Of a DNA stretch of 64,000 nucleotides, positions 1 to 11,500 are shown piece by piece. Location: NCBI GenBank assembly GCA_017893485.1, contig CM030364.1, forward strand, positions 204,747,327 through 204,811,326. Reading direction: 5' to 3'. The stretch's first letter is position 1, and each line of letters opens with the position of its first letter. The position numbers and the translations under genes were made by a program. The stretch is from Hemerocallis citrina (lineage: Eukaryota; Streptophyta; Magnoliopsida; Asparagales; Asphodelaceae). Under the pieces are notes generated by a model. It saw nothing but the letters and a program-made list of their open reading frames with translations, did no database searches and was not told where the DNA came from.

Positions 1-1
1 T

Positions 2-321
2 CCATGGTGTGCACTTCGTATGCACTCGACCTTCGGGTCATCGCATGGATGATCCAAACCGTTCGCATTGATCTACACGTTTAAATTAGTCTAATAAGTA
101 AAATCAAGTCATTTGAAATTCATTTGCCTATGCATTGAAGTCTTATAATATTCTATGGTTGAATACCGTTTTTCTTATAATGACATGATGGATGGGCAAA
201 TGAATTTCAAATGACTTGATCTTGCCTATTTAGAATAATTTAGACGTGTAGATCAATGTGAACGGGCTGATCATCAATGCGATGACCCGAAGGCCAAGTG
301 CACACAGAGTGCACACCATGG
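2..321. mobile_element. Foldback MITE-like element with long inverted arms
   Basis: Bases 2-131 and 190-321 are imperfect reverse complements of each other: both carry CCATGGTGTGCAC, CTTCGGGTCATCGCAT, TGATCTACACGT and the stretch CAAGTCATTTGAAATTCAT. The loop between them is about 58 bp. No coding frame is carried. This is the architecture of a foldback or MITE-type non-autonomous DNA transposon. The left end coincides with the window edge, so the outer terminus and target duplication cannot be checked, and no superfamily is assigned. Confidence 0.7.
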
Positions 322-335
322 CGAGTGCACAACGG

Positions 336-338
<3 letters not shown>

Positions 339-400
<62 letters not shown>
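339..400. repeat. (CT)n(TA)n microsatellite
   Basis: A run of CT dinucleotides (about 339-370) passes directly into TA dinucleotides (about 371-400). It directly follows the right arm of the foldback element. Short open frames through it are only the microsatellite read as amino acids. Confidence 0.95.
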
Positions 401-403
<3 letters not shown>

Positions 404-430
404 AATTACTAACATACACACACACACAAC

Positions 431-690
431 TAGGAGGGGGTGTATAATTAACTCTTCTTCTTTTACAAGATCTCAGGCTCCTAATATTGCGATCAGAAAA
501 AATATTCTTCTAGGGCTATATATATTTCCTCTTCTTCTTCTTGAAAGATTTTAAATAAGTCTCCTATTGTTTTTACATAATCTAATGTCACCGTGCCAAA
601 TCAAGAATGTAAATGTAGCAAATAGAATCATGGTGTGGATAGCGTGAATCTTATAACGATGTAAAATCTTTACTCGGTACTTACCCCTTG
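431..690 (-). repeat. Inverted copy of the pararetrovirus-associated leader
   Basis: On the minus strand this matches 30284-30541: both contain GTAAGTACCGAGTA, a TTTTACATC block, a stretch around GGTGACAT..GATTA, AAAATCTT, a GAAGAAGA run followed by GAAATATATATAGCCCT, and end near a G/C-rich ACACCCCC block. The two copies face opposite ways and differ by scattered substitutions. At 30284 the block leads into sequence linked to viral coding sequence, so I read it as part of that integrated viral element, possibly a leader or intergenic region. That assignment is by association. Confidence 0.55.
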
Positions 691-786
691 CATATGTATG
701 TTATTATGTCCCCAGTACTTTTTTTGTCACCTCTTTTGATCAAAACTTATTAGAATTAATCTTTTTTTCTAGAACATTGTTCCATA

Positions 787-1161
787 AAGGAGTTTAAAAC
801 AACAATAAATCTGGTACTAGATCCAACCACTCTTTCTGAATTATTAGAATATCTATGGAATGACGAAAATTATGCTAAAATAATAAGCCATAAATTACGA
901 GAAATATGCTACAAGTCTATGTCTGTACAACCAAGAATAAAACCAAATGAAGATAACACATGAATTAACCTAGAATACCCTGACATAGATGAAAATTTTA
1001 CATCATTCCAGTTTCCCCAGATTTGTTCTTTAGAATCTTTTCAAACCAGTATTAAGCATATTATAGATAAAGAAATGTTATATAATATAGCAAATCAATT
1101 TGACTTAAGAGACAAAGATGGCCAATTAATACGACTTTTAATCACACAAAAGTTTTTTTGA
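787..1161 (+). pseudogene. Broken AT-rich frame, possibly part of the same viral element
   Basis: One reading frame is open from about 787 to 1161 except for a TGA at 961-963. It encodes a charged, helix-rich sequence with runs such as LSELLEYLWNDENYAKI before the stop and LRDKDGQLIRLLI after it. Base composition and codon use resemble the broken viral frames at 30542-30780 and 57853-58549, and it lies next to the inverted leader copy at 431-690. I recognise no domain. It could be a decayed pararetroviral frame or unrelated AT-rich sequence. Confidence 0.3.
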
Positions 1162-1170
1162 AGAAAAGAT

Positions 1171-2337
1171 GGAATATAGCTACCCTGTTTCATTAATTAG
1201 ATATTAATAAAACAAACCCAGAGTACTGGGCCTATTACAAACTACAAACAGTAAATAAAACATGAAGCATGTGACCATATAGACAACCAGAGAACCCTCC
1301 AACATTCGAAGAGGAACAACCGATGTAACTCCTCTATACTTTTAATGGACCCCATCTTGGGCCCAATCACAGAGTCGGCCCATCAAAATTGCTTGTACGT
1401 CACCTTAGCTTCGTGCCCCGCTTCCACGGCAGGTGCACACCCACTTGAAGCGCGTCAAGTGGGATTTCTACATCCGCCGAACCCCACCTTATCCTCCACT
1501 CCCATAAACTTGCAACACTCTCACACATCCCAACTAAATTCACAGCCAAAGAGATAGCCGTGAGGAGGATACCTTCGCCTCTCATGTTCGTGCACTCTTA
1601 AGTAATTTCTCACATACACAAACACACACCAAATGGGATTAGTTAAGAGCAACATCCCCTCACTCTCTCTCTCCCTCTCACAACCAAAACTCAAACCACA
1701 CCACAACTATTGAAGATTCACCTTCTCCTCTCACCCCGACGGGTGGTGGAATTGTAGTTGTCCAGGTCGGTGATGAGGGGGATGGCACTGTTGTGATGGT
1801 TGTAGCCGTCGATGCATACAAACAACCCTCACTCACACCTCAACCAGAACTACAGCCAAAGAAAGAGCCATGAAGAGGATACATTCACCTCTCTCACGCT
1901 CAACCTCTTTCAAGCGATTTCTCACATACACCGACACACCAAAAAGAGAGTATCTCAACTCTACATTCTCAACCATGAACCCAAACAAAAAAACAAACAA
2001 AACCAAGTGACCACGCCACGACGGGCAGTGGAGTTGCCAATGTCAGGGTCGATGATTATGGGAAGAAGTGGTGCCGTCGCGGTGGATGTGGTCGTCGGGG
2101 TAGTAAGCTGACGTGGATGCGGCGGTCCTGAACCCGAGTGTTCCTGAAGTCGACGACGGTGGCATTGTCGCAGTCCTCTCCGACCATCACAAATCCCCGA
2201 ACAATTCGGAGTGGCAACGGTGGTCGTAGCGCAAGATTGCGAGGGGGGCTGGCGCTGGAAGACGTCACCGCACTAGCGGCGAAGTGTCCGTGACCTTAGC
2301 ATTGTTGTTGGCTCCACGAGCTCCATACAAGGATTGA
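1171..2337. other. Unassigned stretch with an internal imperfect repeat
   Basis: No convincing gene. Two related blocks occur at about 1525-1640 and 1830-1945; both read CACAGCCAAAGA or ACAGCCAAAGA, then GAGGATAC, then TTTCTCACATACAC. Each is followed by a GC-rich part mentioning CGACGGG and GTCG motifs (about 1737-1815 and 2015-2110), so the unit is roughly 305 bp and duplicated once. Bases 2050-2290 are GC-rich compared with their surroundings, but open frames there are short and unsupported. Confidence 0.5.
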
Positions 2338-2949
2338 GAACCGTTCATCAGAATTGGGCACGAAGATTGTAATATCCCGGACGGATATTACCTTATATAA
2401 ATTAATATTTCATTATTATTTTATTATTATTTTGTTTTAATTCCAAAATTTGAATATTTTGGTGATTTTCACCCGGTTCGTCCGTAGACATTTTCTGTAT
2501 CCAGATATCGGTCAGTATACATCCGTATGGTATCAAATTGATACCGTGATCTTCCGAACTAATAATAAAATTTATTTTATTATTATTTCCAAGATTTAAA
2601 TTATTTTATACGGATTATGCGAAGATTTTCGATATTCAGACATATAGGCGCACATACGTGTAGTATGTCGATTAGTACATCATACAAATTGTGTGTTGTG
2701 TATTTTTGGACAACATTTGCCTTGTTATGACAAACCTATTAGAGGGTTAGGGTTTGATTAGAAGGTTAAACCTAGGGTTACAAAGACATAAGGGATTAGG
2801 AGAAATTCTTCTAGAACAAACCCCCCTCCATATCAATTTTCCCTCACATAACACCTCCCCCCAATCCCACCTCCCACATAAGCATGGCCGGCCCCTTCTT
2901 TTGGGGATATTTTGTGCCATTGGGTGCACTTACCACCTCCTAGTTCTCC

Positions 2950-2957
2950 TATAAATA
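2950..2957 (+). promoter_or_regulatory. TATA box of E0 5' LTR
   Basis: TATAAATA followed by a pyrimidine-rich CCCCTTCATTCTCC stretch, a usual plant pol II core. It is about 580 bp into the LTR, so U3 is short and nearly all of the 4.7-kb LTR would be transcribed. The same box is at 9096-9103 in the 3' LTR. Comparable boxes occur in S1, E2 and E4. Confidence 0.65.
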
Positions 2958-3499
2958 CCCCTTCATTCTCCTCCTTCTCTCATTTTAGGAAACAAAAAGA
3001 AAGAAAGAAAGGAAAGAAAAAGAAAGAGAGAACCATTCTAACTTGAGAGTTTTTTTGTAGGTTTAGAAGCTTTCTAAAAAGCTTAGGGGAAGGAGAAGGT
3101 AGCTAGCAAGTCCTTCCAACAAGTTAGATAAGGTGGGGGTTTCTTCATGCTTTCTTTGTTTGATTGTTTGTTTGTTTGTTTGGTTGGTTGTTTGACTTCT
3201 TCTTCTCATCCTCTTGTTTTGTTTTCTTTGAGTTTTGTTAAGTGTATTGTTGGGTGAGAATGTAGTAAGAAGTAAAAGAGAAAAAGAGTAGTAGTATCTA
3301 CTAAAATACATAAAGACCACACCTTTAAATTGTAGTTATTGTTTCGTATGTTATTGGACTAAGAACTCACATATTGCATAATGTTGGACATACAACCATT
3401 GTTGGTTGTAGGACTTAAAACACATAGCATATGAACATTCTTTTACAACCATTGTGGGTTGTAGGACTTGATTAAACCTTGGACTAATAATAAAGGCAT

Positions 3500-3865
3500 A
3501 TGTTCTAATAAAAAGATCTTTTCTTTTAATCACTAGTTGTAGCTAATTAAAAAGATCTTTTCTTTTATTTTAATCACTAGTTGTAGTTAATTAAAAAGAT
3601 CTTTCTTTTCTTTTTAATCACTAGTTGTAGCTAATTAAAAAAGGTCTTTTCTTTTATTTTAATCACTAGTTGTAGTTAATTAAAAAGATCTTTCTTTTCT
3701 TTTTAATCACTAGTTGTAGTTAATTAAAAAGATCTTTCTTTTCTTTTGATCACTAGTTGTAGTTAATTAAAAAGATCTTCTCTCTTTATTTTGATCACTA
3801 GTTGTAGCTATTAAAAAGATCCTTTCTTTTAATCACTAGTTGTAGAAAGAAAATCTTTTCTTTCA
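3500..3865 (+). repeat. Minisatellite with AATCACTAGTTGTAG units in E0 5' LTR
   Basis: About eight units, most of 50-60 bp, each carrying TTAATTAAAAAGATC, a TTTCTTTT tract and ATCACTAGTTGTAG. Later units shorten and decay. The equivalent array in the 3' LTR is at about 9640-10010. Confidence 0.9.
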
Positions 3866-4170
3866 TGTTTACTAGTTGTAAAGTAAAATAAGATAAAAAT
3901 GATCTTTTCTTTATCACTAGTAATCATAAAGATTAGTAAGCAACTAAGTAGTAGTAAGCTAAAATAATAAGTAGTAGTATGTAATAAAATGAAGTAGTAG
4001 TAGCATGTATGTTGATTAATAAGGTAGTAGTAATAGTAGTAAGTTGTATGTTATGATTTTTATGAGAATGAAGTAGTAGTAATAGTAGTAAGTTGTATGT
4101 TGTGATTTTTATGAGAATGGAGTAGTAGTAGTAGATAATTATGTTTTGATTAAAATAGGAGTAGTAGTAG

Positions 4171-4650
4171 TAGTAAAATGTTGTAGGATTGCTTCTAAAA
4201 ATATTTAGAAGCCATTTTTATACTACTAATGTTGTAGGATTACTTCTAAAAATATTTAGAAGCCATTTTTATACTACTAATATTGTAGGATTACTTCTAA
4301 AAATGTTTAGAAGCCATTTCCATGCTACTAATGTTGTAGGTTTACTTCTAAAAATATTTAGAAGCCATATTTATACTACTAATGTTGTAGGATTACTTCT
4401 AAAAATATTTAGAAGCCATTTTTATACTACTAATGTTGTAGGATTACTTCTAAAAATGTTTAGAAGCCATTTTTATACTACTAATGTTGTAGGATTACTT
4501 CTAAAAATGTTTAGAAGCCATTTCCATGCTACTAATGTTGTAGGTTTACTTCTACAAATATTTAGAAGCCATATTTATGCTACTAAAGTTGTAGGATTAC
4601 TTCTAAAAATGCTTAGAAGCCATGTTCTCATGCTTAATAAATTGTAGGGC
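4171..4650 (+). repeat. 51-bp minisatellite in E0 5' LTR
   Basis: Nine units of 51 bp with the core TTGTAGGATTACTTCTAAAA, then TTTAGAAGCCAT and ACTACTAATG. Because 51 is a multiple of three, one frame stays open across the array and reads as a 17-residue repeat (for example LLLKIFRSHFYTTNVVG). There is no sign that it is a protein gene. The 3' LTR copy is at about 10320-10790. Confidence 0.9.
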
Positions 4651-7001
4651 TACTTCTAAAAATATGCTATCATGCTTGATGTTTAACATGTTGTAGGATT
4701 GTTTATAAAAATATCCTACCATACTTTTATACTTAAAATGTTGTAGGATGTATTCTAAAAATATCCTATCATGTTTCATGCTTAGTTAATGGTAGGATTT
4801 ATTCTAAAAGTATCTAGCATGCTTAATGATGTTAGAATGATGTAGGACAAATTCTAAGAGTTTCCTACCATGCTTGGATTAATTAATTATGCTTAGAATG
4901 TTATAGGAATCGATCTAAGAGTTTCCTACCATGCTTGGATTAATTAATTATGCCTAGGACGTTGTAGGATCAATGATAAAGTTACTTACCATGTTAGCTT
5001 AATTATAGGTATGTGATATACCATGATAGTTTAATTATGGACCTATGCCATGCTAGCTTGATTACAAGTAAGTTGTATGCCATGCTAGCTTAATTGTAAG
5101 TAAGTTGTATGTCATGCTAGTCTAGATGGTGAGCAAGTTGTATACCATGCTAAAGTTCAAATACTTGCTTAGAATGATTGTAGGAGTAGTGGTAGAACTA
5201 CCTACTATGCCTTGGAATGTTGCTTGTTTATACTAATTGGGTTGCGGTGATTAGTCACGATAAGTAGTAAGCTTTCATGATCAATTTGTAACCTACACTT
5301 GACTATAGTGGGCTTTATGTCTAGGTCGTAGTGTTTTTCATGCGTGAGCTCGATGTAAGCATAAGCATTAATCACATTCATACATAGGAATATCATGGTG
5401 GCCGTGTTATATGATTAGATGGATCGTAGGAAGATGCTGGCAATTGTGTGCCGTACTTAAGGCGCTATAGGTTGAAGTAATGAGGGTTGGGAAGACCACT
5501 AGTGATAGTTGGTCCGATAAAGGCCGTTAGGTCGCCTTCGGATTCTTCCTTAGTGGGATACCGACCATAGAATATTAGTAGATTCTTCTGTTGCTTCTAA
5601 TAATAGAAGATCGAGTTGCTAGTAAGCACACTTGGTTGCTTCTAGGATTGATTACCTGTATGGTTGTTTGCACACGGTTGTGCTCGTACGTGGCTCAACT
5701 GGCCCGTACGTAGCTGTGAGTCTCATACTCGGCTTATTTGGCTGGTATGTACGCTGTTGTCTCCTACGAGGCCCGCCTGGCCCGTGGGTAGTTATCGTTT
5801 CATACGTAGCATATTAGCTCGTATGTGGTTGTTACTCGTGTATAGCTGTTAGCTAGTACACAGTTCGTTGTGGGCTATCGACCAAGACATAGCGGCATGC
5901 GTGTATATTCGCACGGCCAAAGTCTGGGATCGATGAGCCACAAACCGGATTCTGAGGGATCCTGGTAAGTCTAGGTTGAGCAGCCTAGTAGAGTTGTCTT
6001 GCGAAGCCTAATTTAAGGCCCAGCATGTGGTGGTTATAATATCGTCGTCCCTAGGATCGTCGAGTCAGGGACATCATTAGGGTAGTGACTTATAAAGGTC
6101 ATTTTGCTCAGACCCTTGCCGAAGAGAGAGGAGTTGGTTGTAGGGGGCACCTTACGACCAACTTGTCCCTTGAGGGAGGCCTTAGGTGGTGACATTGGGT
6201 TGTACCTTCCCGTCAAAGGGATACGTACGGTGCCATCTCACAAGTTGAGGACACGGGTTGCGTATCTCGCTCTGTTAATTCCTGAAATACCGTGGCTGGG
6301 GTGCCACAGGATGCATGGTGCAGTCCTGTGCTTGCTAGACCCCAGAGAGTGCCACAGGGTAGGCTTCGCGCTGCCCTGCGCTTGCGAAACTCTATGGTTT
6401 AATTTTGGAACGATGCCCGATATACTGGGATCGAGTGAGGTCCGGCTTGCCGGGTAGTAGTGGAAAACGGAGACACCATAAGCAGACTGCATAGGGGGAC
6501 TTGACCCCTTCTGCAACCTCACAGAGTCATGGATTATTGTCAGGAACGGGTTGTGTATAATTAGTTCTATTTTAAGTATCGCATTGGTGTCTAATCATAG
6601 CACTCACGAACACTTAAACTACACCAACACCATTGTTATATTTTGTATATTGTTTGGAAGATTCACTGCTATATGATCAGCCTTTAAGCGTCAGTGAATA
6701 CTGACATCCCCACTTCCATAGGTACTGGATCGCCGAAGTACAAAGGCGAGATTCAGGAGGACTCAAGGCAAGGAAAGCAAGGAGTCAGTGTTATGTTTAG
6801 TTCCGCTGCAGTATATGTATTGATTATCTATTTAGTTGAGAAGTACTCAAGTGAGAGTTACCAAGTGTTGTTCTTCATTTCTTGTACTTTGATGTAAGAT
6901 GTTGAAGGTTGTAATACTTGGGATTGTAAAAGTATTATTGTAACTCTATTGTAATGTATTGCAGTTGTGTAATGTTCAGACTTGTAATACATTGGGTATT
7001 G

Positions 7002-7007
7002 AATAAA
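7002..7007 (+). terminator. Polyadenylation signal of E0 5' LTR
   Basis: AATAAA in TTGAATAAAAAG, preceded by repeated TTGTAAT motifs of the kind found in plant far-upstream elements. The mate in the 3' LTR is at 13145-13150. Together with the TATA box at 2950 it defines a possible R region of about 4 kb. Confidence 0.5.
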
Positions 7008-7111
7008 AAGTTTTAAATTCTCCTGTTTTTCTGTGTATTGTGACTAATTGAAGAAAAGATCTTGGCTCGTGTCACGGTTTCCCGGTATTCGGAAATCGGG
7101 GCGCTACAGAG

Positions 7112-7123
7112 TGGTATCAGAGC
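7112..7123 (+). promoter_or_regulatory. E0 primer-binding site (initiator tRNA-Met)
   Basis: TGGTATCAGAGC, three bases after the 5' LTR, complementary to the 3' end of plant initiator tRNA-Met. This confirms orientation and LTR end. Confidence 0.9.
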
Positions 7124-7289
7124 TAACTTCAATTTACAGTCCAACACAGCAGGAAAATTAAACTTGGATACCTTTTAGGAGTCGGGTCTTAGTTAGTCAT
7201 AGACAATTGTAATTCATATTGTTGTTCCTTTCAACTTATGTTTTATGATTTTTCTATATCTGGACTAATTCCAGTATATGTATTTTAGG

Positions 7290-8009
7290 ATGGCATTCGA
7301 AGATATCCTAACTGAGGATGTATTGATGGAAGAAAGTGAGCCGAATGCAATGGAGGATCCGATAATCTCGAGTGAGGAGCCGAAGGAGATTTCACTACAA
7401 GTTAACCTTAAGATGAACTCGCCTTCACCACCGCAAGGGCCAAGTATGGATCAACGCAGGACGGCGGCGGCCAGCATATATCGAGAAATGAGGAAGCTAA
7501 TGAAGTACGTAGCCAGGATAGATCGTCAAGCTAACCAACTAAGTGATGCTTGCATAGCTACATTAGCAGGCATGGCGGAAGAGCAGAAATATTTCAACGC
7601 CAGATTAGCACAACTACGACGTGAGTGGGAGCAAGTTCTAGAGACCGCCAAGGTTTTAGTATGCCATTTCTGTGAGGAAGATGGGCACAAGCAATCAGTC
7701 TGTCCACGACGACGAGGAAAAAGACCTACACCTGCATCCGAATTTGAGAACCAGGGTCAGAAACAGAAGACTCAGAAAACAAGGGGCAGAATTAGAGGCG
7801 CCAACCCGGGAAATTGTTTCTTATGTGGCGAGCAAGGTCATTTCAGGAAACAATGTCCGATGAAGAACTCTCAGGTGGAAACCCGTACATGTTACAACTG
7901 TAGGGAGATTGGTCATATTAAGACAAACTGTCCCCAGCTTCAGAAAAATGACGACAGATCATCTTCGAAGATGAACGCTGACGGAAAGGATCTTGTTCAC
8001 CAAGGGTGA
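7290..8009 (+). CDS. Gag-like protein with three CCHC zinc knuckles (E0)
   Basis: Intact frame of 239 codons if the ATG at 7290 is used; an in-frame ATG at 7278 would add four residues. Numbering from 7278, residues 10-36 are acidic, 66-125 look helical and may form a coiled coil, and three zinc knuckles of CX2CX4HX4C spacing follow: C129-C142 (CHFCEEDGHKQSVC), C180-C193 (CFLCGEQGHFRKQC) and C205-C218 (CYNCREIGHIKTNC). A basic linker separates knuckles 1 and 2. Nucleocapsid-type knuckles bind RNA and would package the element transcript. I see no typical Retrotrans_gag capsid core, so this is a shortened gag. No pol frame follows. It is the only undamaged retroelement frame here. Confidence 0.85.
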   Translation: MAFEDILTEDVLMEESEPNAMEDPIISSEEPKEISLQVNLKMNSPSPPQGPSMDQRRTAAASIYREMRKLMKYVARIDRQANQLSDACIATLAGMAEEQKYFNARLAQLRREWEQVLETAKVLVCHFCEEDGHKQSVCPRRRGKRPTPASEFENQGQKQKTQKTRGRIRGANPGNCFLCGEQGHFRKQCPMKNSQVETRTCYNCREIGHIKTNCPQLQKNDDRSSSKMNADGKDLVHQG

Positions 8010-8513
8010 GAATTCGCACGTACTAAGAGCAAGTTGAAGGAGCCAGTAACAATATGTGTATATGGAACTGCAACTAAGTCTAAAGGTTGCATCTTTTGAA
8101 ATTTATTTTGGACGGAAGAAGTTATATATGATGTAACACTTATGTAACCCGTCGGATTTATATATATATATGAAATCCAGCCAACTGTTGTTCAAACTTG
8201 GTTCATCATAATCTTCTGTCTAAATTATTTTTCCAATAGTTGAGATGTGTGCGAGAGGCGACTCAAGAATCGGTTCGGTTAATTACACCACATGAAGCGT
8301 CAAAATTACAGGAGAGAATCCTGGAAATTGGAAGTGATGTCCATAGGTCACATCCTATTCTAAGGAGGGAGTAGAACCAGTTCGTGGATGAGCCACTTGG
8401 GGGCCGGAAAGCAGCATAAGCTTTCTTTCCCCGAGTTATTAGGGTATGGATGGTTGCTTGTCTTCCTAACTTAATGTAGTTCTGAGGACAGAACTATTCT
8501 AAGGAGGGAGTAT
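8010..8513 (+). other. E0 3' interior: no pol, duplicated polypurine tract
   Basis: No open frame of note. The motif ATTCTAAGGAGGGAGTA occurs at about 8351-8372 and again just before the 3' LTR (about 8496-8512), where it is the expected polypurine tract for plus-strand priming. The first copy looks like a displaced duplicate. The stretch presumably marks where pol was lost. Confidence 0.6.
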
Positions 8514-11500
8514 TGTAATATCCCGGACGGATATTACCTTATATAAATTAATATTTCATTATTATTTTATTATTATTTTGTTTTAATTCCAAAATTTGAA
8601 TATTTTGGTGATTTTCACCCGGTTCGTCCGTAGACATTTTCTGTATCCAGATATCGGTCAGTATACATCCGTATGGTATCAAATTGATACCGTGATCTTC
8701 CGAACTAATAATAAAATTTATTTTATTATTATTTCCAAGATTTAAATTATTTTATACGGATTATGCGAAGATTTTCGATATTCAGACATATAGGCGCACA
8801 TACGTGTAGTATGTCGATTAGTACATCATACAAATTGTGTGTTGTGTATTTTTGGACAACATTTGCCTTGTTATGACAAACCTATTAGAGGGTTAGGGTT
8901 TGATTAGAAGGTTAAACCTAGGGTTACAAAGACATAAGGGATTAGGAGAAATTCTTCTAGAACAAACCCCCCTCCATATCAATTTTCCCTCACATAACAC
9001 CTCCCCCCAATCCCACCTCCCACATAAGCATGGCCGGCCCCTTCTTTTGGGGATATTTTGTGCCATTGGGTGCACTTACCACCTCCTAGTTCTCCTATAA
9101 ATACCCCTTCATTCTCCTCCTTCTTTCATTTTAGGAAACAAAAACAAAGAAAGAAAGGAAAGAAAAAGAAAGAGAGAACCATTCTAACTTGAGAGTTTTT
9201 TTGTAGGTTTAGAAGCTTTCTAAAAAGCTTAGGGGAAGGAGAAGGTAGCTAGCAAGTCCTTCCAACAAGTTAGATAAGGTGGGGGTTTCTTCATGCTTTC
9301 TTTGTTTGATTGTTTGTTTGTTTGTTTGGTTGGTTGTTTGACTTCTTCTTCTCATTCACTTGTTTTGTTTTCTTTGAGTTTTGTTAAGTGTATTGTTGGG
9401 TGAGAATGTAGTAAGAAGTAAAAGAGAAAAAGAGTAGTAGTATCTACTAAAATACATAAAGATCACACCTTTAAATTGTAGTTGTTGTTTCGTATGTTAT
9501 TGGACTAAGAACTCACATATTGCATAATGTTGGACATACAACCATTGTTGGTTGTAGGACTTAAAACACATAGCATATGAACATTCTTTTACAACCATTG
9601 TGGGTTGTAGGACTTGATTAAACCTTGGACTAATAATAAAGGCATATGTTCTAATAAAAAGATCTTTTCTTTTAATCACTAGTTGTAGCTAATTAAAAAG
9701 ATCTTTTCTTTTATTTTAATCACTAGTTGTAGTTAATTAAAAAGATCTTTCTTTTCTTTTTAATCACTAGTTGTAGCTAATTAAAAAAGGTTTTTTCTTT
9801 TATTTTAATCACTAGTTGTAGTTAATTAAAAAGATCTTTCTTTTCTTTTTAATCACTAGTTGTAGTTAATTAAAAAGATCTTTCTTTTCTTTTGATCACT
9901 AGTTGTAGTTAATTAAAAAGATCTTCTCTCTTTATTTTGATCACTAGTTGTAGCTATTAAAAAGATCCTTTCTTTTAATCACTAGTTGTAGAAAGAAAAT
10001 CTTTTCTTTCATGTTTACTAGTTGTAAAGTAAAATAAGATAAAAATGATCTTTTCTTTATCACTAGTAATCACAAAGATTAGTAAGCAACTAAGTAGTAT
10101 TTAGCTAAAATAATAAGTAGTAGTATGTAATAAAATGAAGTAGTAGTAGCATGTATGTTGATTAATAAGGTAGTAGTAATAGTAGTAAGTTGTATGTTAT
10201 GATTTTTATGAGAATGAAGTAGTAGTAATAGTAGTAAGTTGTATGTTGTGATTTTTATGAGAATGGAGTAGTAGTAGTAGATAATTATGTTTTGATTAAA
10301 ATAGGAGGAGTAGTAGTAGTAAAATGTTGTAGGATTGATTCTAAAAATATTTAGAAGCCATTTTTATACTACTAATGTTGTAGGATTACTTCTAAAAATA
10401 TTTAGAAGCCATTTTTATACTACTAATATTGTAGGATTACTTCTAAAAATGATTAGAAGCCATGCTACTAATGTTGTAGGTTTACTTCTACAAATATTTA
10501 GAAGCCATATTTATACTACTAATGTTGTAGGATTACTTCTAAAAATATTTAGAAGCCATTTTTATACTACTAATGTTGTAGGATTACTTCTAAAAATGTT
10601 TAGAAGCCATTTTTATACTACTAATGTTGTAGGATTACTTCTAAAAATGTTTAGAAGCCATTTCCATGCTACTAATGTTGTAGGTTTACTTCTACAAATA
10701 TTTAGAAGCCATATTTATGCTACTAATGTTGTAGGATTACTTCTAAAAATGCTTAGAAGCCATGTTCTCATGCTTAATAAATTGTAGGGCTACTTCTAAA
10801 AATATGCTATCATGCTTGATGTTTAACATGTTGTAGGATTGTTTATAAAAATATCCTACCATGCTTTTATACTTAAAATGTTGTAGGATGTATTCTAAAA
10901 ATATCCTATCATGTTTCATGCTTAGTTAATGGTAGGATTTATTCTAAAAGTATCTAGCATGCTTAATGATGTTAGAATGATGTAGGACAAATTCTAAGAG
11001 TTTCCTACCATGCTTGGATTAATTAATTATGCTTAGAATGTTATAGGAATCGATCTAAGAGTTTCCTACCATGCTTAGATTAATTAATTATGCCTAGGAC
11101 GTTGTAGGATCAATGATAAAGTTACTTACCATGTTAGCTTAATTATAGGTATGTGATATACCATGATAGTTTAATTATGGACCTATGCCATGCTAGCTTG
11201 ATTACAAGTAAGTTGTATGTCATGCTAGCTTAATTGTAAGTAAGTTGTATGTCATGCTAGTCTAGATGGTGAGCAAGTTGTATACCATGCTAAAGTTCAA
11301 ATACTTGCTTAGAATGATTGTAGGAGTAGTGGTAGAACTACCTACTATGCCTTGGAATGTTGCTTGTTTATACTAATTGGGTTGCGGTGATTAGTCATGA
11401 TAAGTAGTAAGATTTCATGATCAATTTGTAACGTACACTTGACTATAGTGGGCTTTATGTCTAGGTCGTAGTGTTTTTCATGCGTGAGCTCGATGTAAGC

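Larger units (their letters stand above)
2368..7108 (+). repeat. E0 5' LTR
   Basis: Starts TGTAATATCCCGG, ends GGGGCGCTACA. In order it holds an AT-rich upstream part, a TATA box (2950-2957), an A/G-rich leader (about 2990-3035), two minisatellites (3500-3865 and 4171-4650), a long moderately diverged stretch with TAGTAG runs and TTGTAGGA-type motifs, and an AATAAA (7002-7007) about 100 bp before the end. The mate lies at 8514-13251. Differences seen are scattered single substitutions and a few small indels, for example a 9-bp shortening in one 51-bp repeat unit. Confidence 0.95.

Noticed and set aside
258..554. Open frame of 98 codons across the CT/TA microsatellite
   Set aside because: It reads the foldback arm and microsatellite (SLSLSLSL, YIYIYIY); no domain and no conservation signal.
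4189..4647. 152-codon frame encoding a 17-residue repeat
   Set aside because: It is the 51-bp minisatellite of the E0 LTR; open only because the unit is a multiple of three. Kept as a low-interest finding, not as a gene.
3500..4650. Repeat arrays as a possible CRISPR
   Set aside because: Units are contiguous with no unique spacers, and the sequence is plant nuclear; they are LTR minisatellites.
6104..6457. 117-codon frame in the E0 LTR, duplicated at 12247-12600
   Set aside because: Lies in the LTR, overlaps an opposite-strand frame of similar length, has no domain; both copies open because the LTRs are nearly identical.
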